Assembly (NCBI GenBank): GCA_030550175.1
Contig: JAUQPW010000016.1
Coordinates: 1-64,000, forward strand
Direction: 5' to 3'
Source of the DNA: a bacterium
Lineage (GTDB): Bacteria > Moduliflexota > Moduliflexia > Moduliflexales > JAUQPW01
DNA: 64,000 nt
Shown here: positions 51,728-59,920 of the stretch, one piece after another
Numbering within the stretch: the first letter of the stretch is position 1
How the letters are laid out: each line of letters begins with the position of its first letter
Notes under the pieces: generated by a model
What the model saw: the letters and a program-made list of their open reading frames with translations, nothing else
What the model was told of the DNA's origin: nothing
The model's database searches: none
Translations under genes and position numbers: made by a program

Positions 51728-52780
51728 ATGGAAAACAGGGTTCAAAAATCAGAACAAGAGGAGATTCCCTTTTTCGGAGGGAAAAAAAGATATCGGGCTT
51801 TCAGTGATCATTTGAAGGAACTGTTTGGGGAAAAGGTTTATCGGGTGACCCTGGATGCCGGATTTACCTGCCCGAACCGGGATGGATTATTGACCTATGG
51901 CGGTTGTACTTTTTGCGATGAACGTGGTTCCGGGCCTCGAGCTTATGATGCAACCGTAGCTATCCGTGAACAACTTCAACAGGGAATGGAAGCCATGCGG
52001 CGCAGGTACAAAGCTCAAAAATTTATTGCTTATTTCCAGGCCTTTACCAATACTTACGCACCGCCCGAGGTTTTAGATAAGATTTACAGCCAGGTCACCG
52101 ATCATGAAGATGTTGTGGGGATTTCCGTAGGTACCCGACCAGATTGTGTTCCAGAGCCAGTTCTGGATGTCCTGGAGAAATACGCCGAACGATTTTACTT
52201 CTGGGTAGAGTATGGGATTCAATCGGCCCATTTTAAAACCTTAAAAATGATCAACCGGGCCCACGGTCTTTCGCACTTTATCGATGCCGTACTGAGAACC
52301 AAGAAACGTAAAGGTATTCGGATCTGTATCCATGTCATTTTGGGGCTCCCGGGAGAGAGCCGGGAGGAGATGATGGAAACGGCCAAAATTATTGCAGCCC
52401 TGGGCCTCGACGGCATCAAGATTCACCTCCTTCATATCCTCAAAGGAACGGCCATGGCCAAACAGTACGCACGAGGTGAGCTACGGGTCCTGGAGTTAGA
52501 AGAGTATGTGGATCTTGTTTGTGAGTTTTTAGAGTACCTGCCGCCGCAAATGCTTATCCACCGATTAACCGGCGAAGGTCCCCGGGATATCCATATAGCC
52601 CCCGACTGGGCCCTTGACAAAGCCAGGGTCCTTGCCCGTATCGATCAGGAACTGGAACGTCGTCAGACGTACCAGGGAGCAAAATACGGCTTTTCGGTTG
52701 ATCTGCAAGGGGTCCCTCCACCCTCCCCTTATCCCTCTACTTCCCCTGATAAATTCATTGACAGGGAACCGGGTTTATGA
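51728..52780 (+). CDS. Radical SAM protein, TIGR01212/YhcC family
   Basis: 350 residues. The cluster cysteines are Cys48, Cys60 and Cys63 in FTCPNRDG and YGGCTFCDERG, the spacing of the YhcC/TIGR01212 family rather than the classic CxxxCxxC. Later signatures: YFQAFTNTYAP, SVGTRPDCVP, YGIQSAH, IHVILGLPGES, IKIHLLHILKGT. Cytoplasmic; family members are implicated in tRNA or sulfur-related modifications but the reaction is not settled. The C-terminal 25 residues are Pro/Ser-rich and atypical. Confidence 0.88.
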   Translation: MENRVQKSEQEEIPFFGGKKRYRAFSDHLKELFGEKVYRVTLDAGFTCPNRDGLLTYGGCTFCDERGSGPRAYDATVAIREQLQQGMEAMRRRYKAQKFIAYFQAFTNTYAPPEVLDKIYSQVTDHEDVVGISVGTRPDCVPEPVLDVLEKYAERFYFWVEYGIQSAHFKTLKMINRAHGLSHFIDAVLRTKKRKGIRICIHVILGLPGESREEMMETAKIIAALGLDGIKIHLLHILKGTAMAKQYARGELRVLELEEYVDLVCEFLEYLPPQMLIHRLTGEGPRDIHIAPDWALDKARVLARIDQELERRQTYQGAKYGFSVDLQGVPPPSPYPSTSPDKFIDREPGL

Positions 52781-52850
52781 TTAGGGTTTAAGGATATAGA
52801 GAAGCAAAATCCAGAAGGTGAGTTTTTAATCGTCATCCTCAAGAACTTCA

Positions 52851-52920
52851 GACAGGATTAACAAGATCGGCAAGATACAAGGAACATAAAAATCTTGTAA
52901 ATTTTCGTTACTCCTGTTTC
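52851..52920. repeat. CAGGATTAACA-type hairpin repeat
   Basis: GACAGGATTAACAAGATCGGCAAGAT is answered after about 20 bases by AATCTTGTAAATTTTCG TTACTCCTG. Related to 46070-46118. It ends 11 bases before the ATG of the dehydrogenase, so again the repeat replaces a normal ribosome site. Confidence 0.55.
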
Positions 52921-52931
52921 TATTTTAAGAA

Positions 52932-53993
52932 ATGCCTATCTTTAAACCTGAAGAACTCAGACAGGCGAGCTCCGATGTTTTTCAAGCTGCCGGAGCTCCC
53001 AAAGCAGAAGCTGATTTAGTAGCCGATTTTCTGGTTAGAGCCAATCTGGCCGGTCATGACTCCCATGGGGTGATTCGGGTTCCCCAGTATGTTGGGGAGA
53101 TCAAAGCTGGTCATCTGGTTCCCGGAGCACCCATTCAGATAGTTCAAGAAACCCCTTCTACCGCCCTTATTAACGGAAACTGGGGATTTGGTCAGGTCAT
53201 AGCTAAAAGAGCCACGGAGATTGCCATTGAGAAAGCCCGTGCTCAGAAAATCAGTATTGTAAATGTTTACAACTCCAATCACATTGGAAGACTTGGGGAT
53301 TATCCCCAGATGGCTGCCCAGCAAGACATGATCGGGATTATTATGGTAAATGCAGGAGGTGCGGGTCAAAGCGTGGCCCCTTTTGGAGGAACGGCCAAAA
53401 GATTGGCTACTAACCCCATTTCTATCGCCGTCCCAACGGCCGGAGAGGTTCCCCTTATTTTGGATATGGCAACCAGTGTGGTTGCAGAAGGAAAGGTACG
53501 CATTAAAAGAAATCGTAAACAGAAGACACCGGATGGCTGGCTTATTGGGATTGATGGAAATCCTGTCAACGATCCTGAGGCTCTCTACGCAAATCCCCCT
53601 CGTGCCGCCATTTTACCCTTGGGAGGACTTACGGCAGGCCATAAAGGCTATGGGTTAGCCTTTATGATAGAAATTCTTACCGGAATTCTGGCCAGGAACG
53701 GTTATAGTAATGAAAAGGCATCCCGGATCAGTAACGGAACGGTCGTCATCGTCATCGACGTGGCCACCTTTATCCCGGTTGAAGAATTTAAACGTCAAGT
53801 CCTGGACTTGATCCGATACATCAAAACTTCTCCGTGTATGCCGGGAGTTGATGAAATTCTGGTACCCGGAGAACCTGAATATAGGGAAGAGAAAAAACGA
53901 CTTAAAAAAGGAATTTTTGTGGAAGATGAAACCTGGAATCAGATTAAAAGGTTAGCCGAGGAATTTGGCGTCAAATCCTTTATCTCTAAATAA
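52932..53993 (+). CDS. Ldh/YlbC-family malate/L-lactate-type dehydrogenase
   Basis: 353 residues, NAD(P)-dependent 2-hydroxyacid oxidoreductase fold (malate, lactate, ureidoglycolate, sulfolactate). Visible: DSHGVIRVPQYVGEI with the catalytic His, NVYNSNHIGRLGDYP, GTAKRLATNPISIAVPT, and LGGLTAGHKGYGLAFMIEI. The substrate cannot be chosen. No strong ribosome site; a repeat arm ends just upstream. Confidence 0.9.
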   Translation: MPIFKPEELRQASSDVFQAAGAPKAEADLVADFLVRANLAGHDSHGVIRVPQYVGEIKAGHLVPGAPIQIVQETPSTALINGNWGFGQVIAKRATEIAIEKARAQKISIVNVYNSNHIGRLGDYPQMAAQQDMIGIIMVNAGGAGQSVAPFGGTAKRLATNPISIAVPTAGEVPLILDMATSVVAEGKVRIKRNRKQKTPDGWLIGIDGNPVNDPEALYANPPRAAILPLGGLTAGHKGYGLAFMIEILTGILARNGYSNEKASRISNGTVVIVIDVATFIPVEEFKRQVLDLIRYIKTSPCMPGVDEILVPGEPEYREEKKRLKKGIFVEDETWNQIKRLAEEFGVKSFISK

Positions 53994-54011
53994 TTTGTAC
54001 AGATCGATTGT

Positions 54012-54062
54012 AACGACTTTAGTCGTTACCTGTAGGGATCTCTAAGAACGACTAAAGTCGTT
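54012..54062. terminator. Double palindrome between convergent genes
   Basis: AACGACTTTAGTCGTT (54012-54027) and AACGACTAAAGTCGTT (54047-54062) are exact reverse complements and each is itself almost palindromic. It lies between the dehydrogenase and the zinc-ribbon gene and could serve as a bidirectional terminator or a binding site. Confidence 0.55.
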
Positions 54063-54069
54063 ATTGTTT

Positions 54070-54399
54070 TCAGTAAACAAGAATACGTCCGCAGTATTCG
54101 CAGAAAGTGAGTTCTCCTCGATTTTTAAGCGCATTGAGAGAAAGACTGGATATTCCTATGTTACAGGAAGAACATGAATTATCGACGACCTTGGAGAGAA
54201 CTCTTCCTTTATAGCGGGTTTGAAGCCTTTCAAAAGCTCTCCGGAACTTCTCATCGATTTGACCTACGATATCTTCTCGATTTCTCATGAGTTCAGATAA
54301 AAGCTTAGGCGTTTCCCCATTCCTCGAAGGATTCTCTTGCAGAGATCCAATTTGCTCATCGATTCGATTCAATTCAGATAACAAAGCTAATTGATGCAT
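54070..54399 (-). CDS. Zinc-ribbon and coiled-coil protein (DUF164/CT398-like)
   Basis: 109 residues. A helical hairpin (about 1-65) leads to a C4 zinc ribbon, Cys76-x2-Cys79 and Cys100-x2-Cys103. It is much shorter than standard CT398-like proteins (about 240 residues), keeping only the last coil and the ribbon. Suggested to bind nucleic acid or a basal transcription or secretion partner in relatives; no firm role. ATG 54399 has AAGGAGAAAC upstream. Confidence 0.75.
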   Translation of the reverse strand: MHQLALLSELNRIDEQIGSLQENPSRNGETPKLLSELMRNREDIVGQIDEKFRRAFERLQTRYKGRVLSKVVDNSCSSCNIGISSLSLNALKNRGELTFCEYCGRILVY

Positions 54400-55115
54400 G
54401 GTTTGTTTCTCCTTATGATTATTTGAAATCTAATAAATCTTGGATTTCACTTTCTTAAAAATTTTATCGTGCAGCCGGCTTTTATCTGTTTTTTAGCTTT
54501 TCTAACCTTCGCCTTCTTTCACCCTTCCCCGGAATTTTGAGTTTGAAAATCATCGGATAAAAATTCCTCCTCCCAATAAGATCCCCTTTCTGCTGAAGGG
54601 GAATTAAAGATTCTTTTTAGATCTCTTTTCCTTACAATCTACTCGGAACCCCTCGTAAGGCTTTTGTATGTATCAAGTCTGGCTGCACTTCTTAAGTGTA
54701 GCAAGGTTAATACCAGGATTTTTGTTTCAGATTGGTATAAGATTCAAAGCCTGAAAATCAAATTCTAATAGCATAGAACCGGAATTAACGATGCCAGAAT
54801 GGGTATTTTTTCTTTCCAGAAGAAGTATGCCATAGTGACATACTCCTTTGAAAATCTCCAGAAGATCGTGTCATTTTGACAAGGTTTAAAAAGAAAATTT
54901 CATAGTAATCGGAGAGTTATACCTTTTTGACACGGTTTTAAGCGTGGAAAGGATTTAGAAAAAAATATTGACTTTTCAGCAAATTTATTATCAAATAAAT
55001 ACAAAAGTTAGGGAAAAGATCTCAAATAAGGGAATCAATAAAAGAGGCTTAATAACTTTAATACCGTTGCGTCGATGAGCGGTTGAGTCGATGGAGAGAT
55101 GGGGGAGAGCAAGTT
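54400..55115. other. Long AT-rich intergenic region before D-aminoacylase
   Basis: About 700 bases, no supported gene. Two near-identical segments, TTTTGACAAGGTTTAAA (54874-54890) and TTTTTGACACGGTTTTAAG (54925-54943), lie 51 bases apart. A possible promoter is at 54968-54996. The end (55060-55110) has GCGTCGATGAGCGGTTGAGTCGATGG-type short repeats. Confidence 0.45.
54968..54996 (+). promoter_or_regulatory. Candidate promoter for the D-aminoacylase gene
   Basis: TTGACT (54968-54973), 17 bases, TCAAAT (54991-54996). The -10 is weak. Two further TTGACA boxes lie upstream at 54876 and 54927. Confidence 0.3.
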
Positions 55116-56708
55116 ATGTTAGACCTTATTTTGGAGAAAGGAACTATTATAGATGGCTCCGGGCGTAGTCGATATGCGGCTGATGTAGGAATTGATAGCA
55201 ATGAAATTGTCGAAATTGGAGATCTATTTGAAGTCGAAGCGTATCAACGTATTAATTGTACAGGATTGGTTATTTGTCCAGGATTCCTGGATATGCACAG
55301 CCATTCGGAGCTCATGCTCCTTAAAAAGCCTTCCGCCTCACCAAAAATCAGACAGGGAATCACCACAGAGCTTCTCGGGCAGGATGGAATCTCGGTAGCC
55401 CCCGTGAGCGAGAAGACCATTCCTCAATGGAAAGTTCAGCTTGCGGGGATTCTTGGCGATGGGGGGGTGGAATGGACGTGGCGAAGTATTGATGATTATT
55501 TGAACCGATTAAACCGGAGAACCGCCGTAAATGTGGCGATGTTGGTACCCCATGGTAATTTAAGGGCCGAAGCGATGGGAATGGAAAATCGAGAACCGAC
55601 CGATCAGGAACTGGCTACCATGGTCCGACTGCTGGAAGAGTCTCTTCAGCAGGGAGCTTTTGGTCTATCTACAGGGCTCGTTTATCCTCCTTGCTGCTAT
55701 GCCAAGACCCCGGAATTAATCAAGCTCTGTGAAGTAGTAGCCCGACACGAGGGGATATTTGTTGTTCACCTCCGGAGTGAATTCGATTTTATTGTGGAGG
55801 CAGTTAAAGAAATCCTGGAAGTTGGGATGGCCACCCAGGTTCCCATTCACTTCTCCCATATGAAGGTAGCCGGTCCGGCCAACCGACCCAAGCTGGGGGA
55901 GGTCCTCCGGTTGATCAATGCCCATATCGATAAAGGAATGGATATTACCTGTGACCAGTACCCCTATACAGCCGGAAGTACAACTTTGGGAGCTGTTTTG
56001 CCACCCTGGGTTTATGAAGGGGGGGTTCAGAAAGCCATTGAACGACTTAAAGATCCAAAGTCTCGGGCAGAAATTCGAGCGAGTATCGATCAGAAAGGTC
56101 CTTCTCCATGGGATAACCTTATCCAGGCAGTAGGATTTGAGAACATCTTTATAAGCGATATCTCCTCTGAAAAAAATAAAAATCTGATAGGAAAAAATCT
56201 CATCACTGCAGCCCAGATGCTTGAAAAAGATCCCTACGATTTTATTTTTGACCTCCTGGTCGAAGAGAACCTGGGAGTTTCTATGATTGTCTTTAGCATC
56301 CACGAAGAAGACATTACAACGATCATGAAACTTCCTTATCAAATGGTCGGAACAGACGGGCTTTTAGGGGGAAAACCCCATCCAAGAGCTTATGGTACCT
56401 ACCCTCGAATCCTGGGGAGATACTGCCGGGAGAAAGAAGTTCTAACTTTGGAGGAAGCGATTCGTAAAATGACTTACCTGCCCGCTAAACGCCTGGGTTT
56501 AAAACATGAAGGGTTGATAGAGGAAGGAATGCGGGCTAATATTACTGTTTTTAATCCAGAAACGGTTATAGATCGGGCAACTTACGAAGATCCTGTCCAA
56601 TATCCACGAGGTATTGAATATGTGATTGTGAATGGAACTTTGGTGGTAGATGAAGGGGAGCAGCGAGAGGTTCTACCGGGTCGGGCCTTTCGAAAAGGCT
56701 CCGTCTAA
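55116..56708 (+). CDS. N-acyl-D-amino-acid deacylase (amidohydrolase)
   Basis: 530 residues from ATG 55116, which has GGGAG upstream; the frame from 55083 adds repeat-like codons. An amidohydrolase-superfamily zinc hydrolase: HSH (61-63) in PGFLDMHSHSELMLL, further metal His residues in VVHLRSEFD and IHFSHMKVAG, and catalytic Asp in MVGTDGLLGGKPHPRAYG. D-aminoacylases free D-amino acids from N-acyl forms. The C-terminal beta-sandwich completes the family length. Monocistronic. Confidence 0.9.
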   Translation: MLDLILEKGTIIDGSGRSRYAADVGIDSNEIVEIGDLFEVEAYQRINCTGLVICPGFLDMHSHSELMLLKKPSASPKIRQGITTELLGQDGISVAPVSEKTIPQWKVQLAGILGDGGVEWTWRSIDDYLNRLNRRTAVNVAMLVPHGNLRAEAMGMENREPTDQELATMVRLLEESLQQGAFGLSTGLVYPPCCYAKTPELIKLCEVVARHEGIFVVHLRSEFDFIVEAVKEILEVGMATQVPIHFSHMKVAGPANRPKLGEVLRLINAHIDKGMDITCDQYPYTAGSTTLGAVLPPWVYEGGVQKAIERLKDPKSRAEIRASIDQKGPSPWDNLIQAVGFENIFISDISSEKNKNLIGKNLITAAQMLEKDPYDFIFDLLVEENLGVSMIVFSIHEEDITTIMKLPYQMVGTDGLLGGKPHPRAYGTYPRILGRYCREKEVLTLEEAIRKMTYLPAKRLGLKHEGLIEEGMRANITVFNPETVIDRATYEDPVQYPRGIEYVIVNGTLVVDEGEQREVLPGRAFRKGSV

Positions 56709-56925
56709 TAAAACTTGCATCTAGGAATCCCTTGTGGACGATTCATGAAGTTCCATAGCCCTGAGGACGGCTCCTGGGAATAAGATCCCGTTTGATAGGG
56801 ACCCAAGGGATCAAGATTTTGTTCTTCAAATGCTGGATGGGTAAAATATTCCGGTTCCCGATCTTCTTCACAGGAGCTGGTCCTGAATTAATCGAAGGCA
56901 GGGAAAGGAAAAGAGGCCATTTTAA

Positions 56926-57576
56926 ATGGAATATTTTGAAAACTCTCAGTTTACCGATTTATCCCAACTACCGGAAAGTCTTCCCTTGTTTCCTCTTCCC
57001 AATGTGGTTTTATTTCCAAACATGCTTTTACCCCTTTATATCTTTGAACCCAGATACAAGAAAATGATTCATGATTGTCTAAAGGGTAACAGGCTTCTCG
57101 GGATTATTCTGCTCAGAAAGAATTGGGAAAAAGAGGAGGACCCTACACCTTATGAAGTAGGTGGAATGGGGCAAATTATTAAATCCACAAAACTCCCCAA
57201 TGGAAACATGAATATCCTGGTTCGAGGGGTGAGTAAAATTAGAATCCTGGAGTATGTGGAGGTAGATGAGCCGTATCGGGTAGCCAGAATTGAAAGCATA
57301 AGGGATCGGTTTGAGTCCTCAGAAGACTTGACGATCCTTACCCGGCAACTGGTTAAAATGTTTAAACAAGTCATTTCTTTTCGATATAAACAGGCCGATC
57401 GTATCCTTTCCTCCTTAGATCTCCTGGTAGACCCACAAGATATTACTTATTTTGTTATATCCATCCTGGCTTTGGATGTCCATGAAAAACAAATCCTTCT
57501 GGAAACCTTTTCCGGAGAAGAACAAATTCGCAAGTTGATTCGATTTTTGATGCGGGATCTGGCAATTTGGAACTGA
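56926..57576 (+). CDS. Lon N-terminal-domain protein
   Basis: 216 residues covering only the Lon substrate-recognition domain: LPLFPLPNVVLFPNMLLPLYIFEPRYKKM, followed by GMGQIIKSTKLPNGNMNILVRGVSKIRI and a helical C-terminal part. No AAA+ ATPase or protease domain. Such solo Lon-N proteins are common but their job is unclear; a chaperone or adaptor role has been suggested. The preceding 200 bases are weakly repeat-like. Confidence 0.88.
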   Translation: MEYFENSQFTDLSQLPESLPLFPLPNVVLFPNMLLPLYIFEPRYKKMIHDCLKGNRLLGIILLRKNWEKEEDPTPYEVGGMGQIIKSTKLPNGNMNILVRGVSKIRILEYVEVDEPYRVARIESIRDRFESSEDLTILTRQLVKMFKQVISFRYKQADRILSSLDLLVDPQDITYFVISILALDVHEKQILLETFSGEEQIRKLIRFLMRDLAIWN

Positions 57577-57653
57577 AAGACAGGGAGCTGCAGGTGGAAG
57601 GCAGGGAAACGGCAAGAAGAACTGTTTCCTCTCCACTACCTCTGCCTCCTGGC
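57577..57653. repeat. GGAGG/CCTCC hairpin-type repeat
   Basis: GGGAGCTGCAGGTGGAAGGCAGGGAAACGG is mirrored loosely by CTGTTTCCTCTCCACTACC TCTGCCTCC. It lies between the Lon-N gene and the rraA-like gene and ends just before the latter's start. Confidence 0.4.
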
Positions 57654-57655
57654 TA

Positions 57656-58327
57656 TTGACCATGCAATTCAAAAATGACACAGAGATGTTCGATAGAATG
57701 ACGGAAAAACTTTACTCCTCGGTTATTTCCGATATTTTAGATGGATTAGGAATTCGGCAACACACGTTGAGCCGTCAAATTCGTCCCCTTTATGACGGAA
57801 TTGTTCTCACCGGAAGGGCCATGCCGATTTTGATGGCGGATATTTTTGAAATTTATCAGGAACCCTATAAACTGATGATCGAAGCCATGGACAGCTTAAA
57901 AGAAGGACAAATCGCTCTGGTTTGCGCCAACGGATCTACCCGAGCCGCCCTCTGGGGGGAATTATTTTCAACAGCTACCCGAGCCCGGGGTGCACGGGGT
58001 GTGATCATCGATGGGCTTTGCCGGGACGTTCGAGTAATCCGGGAAATGCGTTTCCCGGTCTTTGCCATCGGGGTAAGCCCCTTAGATTCTATGGGTCGAA
58101 GCGTCGCCATTGCTTACAATTGCCCTGTGGAGTCCGGAGATGCCACCATCCATCCCGGGGATATTCTCTTTGCCGATCAAGATGGGATCGTTGTGATTCC
58201 GAAAGCCCTTGAAAAGGAAGTGATTGCTAAAGCTTTTGAGAAGGTGGAAAAAGAAAACCTCGTACGGGAAGAACTTCAACGGGGGATGTTACTGGGAGAA
58301 GCCTGGAGAAAATATAAGGTTTTGTAA
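57656..58327 (+). CDS. RraA-like family protein
   Basis: 223 residues. The family holds RraA (inhibitor of RNase E), HMG aldolase and related folds. Visible: SVISDILDGLGIRQ, RAALWGELFSTATRARGARGVIIDGLCRDV with the conserved Gly-rich loop and Arg-Asp, and a C-terminal helix. Longer than RraA proper (about 160), so more like 4-carboxy-4-hydroxy-2-oxoadipate aldolase-type members. A functional tie to RNase G at 0.5 kb is possible but not shown. ATG 57656 or 57662; neither has a good ribosome site. Confidence 0.82.
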   Translation: MTMQFKNDTEMFDRMTEKLYSSVISDILDGLGIRQHTLSRQIRPLYDGIVLTGRAMPILMADIFEIYQEPYKLMIEAMDSLKEGQIALVCANGSTRAALWGELFSTATRARGARGVIIDGLCRDVRVIREMRFPVFAIGVSPLDSMGRSVAIAYNCPVESGDATIHPGDILFADQDGIVVIPKALEKEVIAKAFEKVEKENLVREELQRGMLLGEAWRKYKVL

Positions 58328-58412
58328 AAAGTATCTTAGAGGTCGTTTCAGGGACCGAAGTTTTTAAGCGTTTAAAATACCGGAAGTGTCTTTTCACTTC
58401 AATCCACTTCAA

Positions 58413-59915
58413 CTATACAAAGATAATCTGGTCCCCTAATCCAAACTCCTGTTCCAGATTATAAAGTTTTCCATGGACTTCCCCTTCTCCCCTTGCGATG
58501 GTCAACTTACGAGATCGAACATCCTCAACCCACCTGGGATTTGCGGCTTCAGCTCGCTTATGGGCAATGATTTCCAGGAACTCCCGTTCGATGAGTTCTC
58601 TTCCCAGGGAAGCTTCTTTTTTTTTACGGACTTCCAGAATCTGAAATTTGGTTTCTTCAGCGATACTTCCATTCTGAACCACAATATCAAACATTAAAGA
58701 TAAGCCCCGCTCGGTTTTAAGGTTGTATTCCTTAAAAAAACTTTTGGCTTTGTTGAGGAGGGTTTTGGCGAACTCAATCTGGACATCTTGAAATTCAGGT
58801 TCTTTTCCCAGGGCTTTGAATCGGCTACGCCACGGTTCCAGGATCCGGCTTTTAGAGTCATTCAGGGATCTGGCAAACTGGATTTGGGCTCCAAGGTTGT
58901 TGGAGTTGAGGACGGCTAAAAGCAGGTCGGTTCCATCCTTAAAAATCCCTCTAAATTTCCCTGGGTTTTTGGCAAACATACTCTTCAAGAGAGGTTGTAA
59001 ACTCCCCTTGCCAAAATTCCACTGGAGAAAACCAAAAGAGAGGCCCTGACCGTCAAAATTTCCGGCTAAATTAGAAAACCCCTCCCCTCCCTCAAAGGCT
59101 CCGGTGATATTAAAGATCTTTCTTGTAATAACAGCCATGGCATCTGTATCCGGCAGAAGTATGGGGGGTTCCGGCGATAAACTGAATCCCAGGATCCATC
59201 CCTTACGGCCATCATCAAGTTGTACCTGATACCAAAGCCCTTTAACCCTGGTAAATCTGACATGGGTTCCGTAAGGTAAGATGGAGAGGATGGATTTCTC
59301 GACAGGATCCGACCAGAGCTCTACACTTTCTTTGGTTACATAAAGATCAGTAGGAACCTCCGTTTGGGATAATACCAGTCCAGAGATCCAACCTTCCTGA
59401 TGATCTTCCAGCCTTGTTTTATACCAGATTCCTTCCCGTTCACCTAAAGAGGTAACCTTTGTTCCGTAGAATAAGATTCCCAGAATATTATCCGGGCCGG
59501 TCCTTGGAGTCGAACGGAAATTCACAACCCTGACTTTTACATAGAGAGATTGGATCTGGGTATCCGGTATATCTTCTAAGGTAAGGGTGAGGGTATATTC
59601 TCCGACTTCGAATCGGATCGGTTGTTTTGCAAGGATTTCCAAAATGGTTTGTAAAACAGAGCCGGTATATCCCAGAGTCGGAAGGATTTTTTCAGGTCCT
59701 GGAATTTCTACATCGATGGAACTCAAAATAGAACCATCGGAGGCCAGAATAGGAATCGTATAACGTCCTGGGGTGAGTTTTTTTAAATCTCCGTATTTTT
59801 GTTCGGCCGATAGGAGAAGCTTTTTTATGGCGCCAGCTTCATAACCCTCCTGTTTTAAGACTTCTTCCAGGGAAGGAATTCTAAACCGGATAAAGACTTT
59901 CTTCTCAGAGGGCAT
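58413..59915 (-). CDS. Multi-domain protein with SH3b repeats and chitosanase-like C-terminal domain
   Basis: 500 residues, no signal peptide. Residues about 1-115 hold two short segments of unknown type (VFIRFRIPSLEEVLKQEGYE and similar). Two SH3b-type domains lie at about 120-190 and 192-255 (VVNFRSTPRTGPDNILGIL, VELWSDPVEKSILSIL, each ending GWISGL/GWILGF). The C-terminal part (about 265-500) has the pattern GAFEGGEGFSNLAGNFDGQGLSFGFLQWNFGKGS, as in family 46 chitosanases and some phage endolysin-like proteins, with Glu as likely catalytic acid. The missing export signal is odd for a wall enzyme. ATG 59915 lies five bases past the relA/spoT stop (59921). Confidence 0.68.
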   Translation of the reverse strand: MPSEKKVFIRFRIPSLEEVLKQEGYEAGAIKKLLLSAEQKYGDLKKLTPGRYTIPILASDGSILSSIDVEIPGPEKILPTLGYTGSVLQTILEILAKQPIRFEVGEYTLTLTLEDIPDTQIQSLYVKVRVVNFRSTPRTGPDNILGILFYGTKVTSLGEREGIWYKTRLEDHQEGWISGLVLSQTEVPTDLYVTKESVELWSDPVEKSILSILPYGTHVRFTRVKGLWYQVQLDDGRKGWILGFSLSPEPPILLPDTDAMAVITRKIFNITGAFEGGEGFSNLAGNFDGQGLSFGFLQWNFGKGSLQPLLKSMFAKNPGKFRGIFKDGTDLLLAVLNSNNLGAQIQFARSLNDSKSRILEPWRSRFKALGKEPEFQDVQIEFAKTLLNKAKSFFKEYNLKTERGLSLMFDIVVQNGSIAEETKFQILEVRKKKEASLGRELIEREFLEIIAHKRAEAANPRWVEDVRSRKLTIARGEGEVHGKLYNLEQEFGLGDQIIFV

Positions 59916-59920
59916 AAGCT

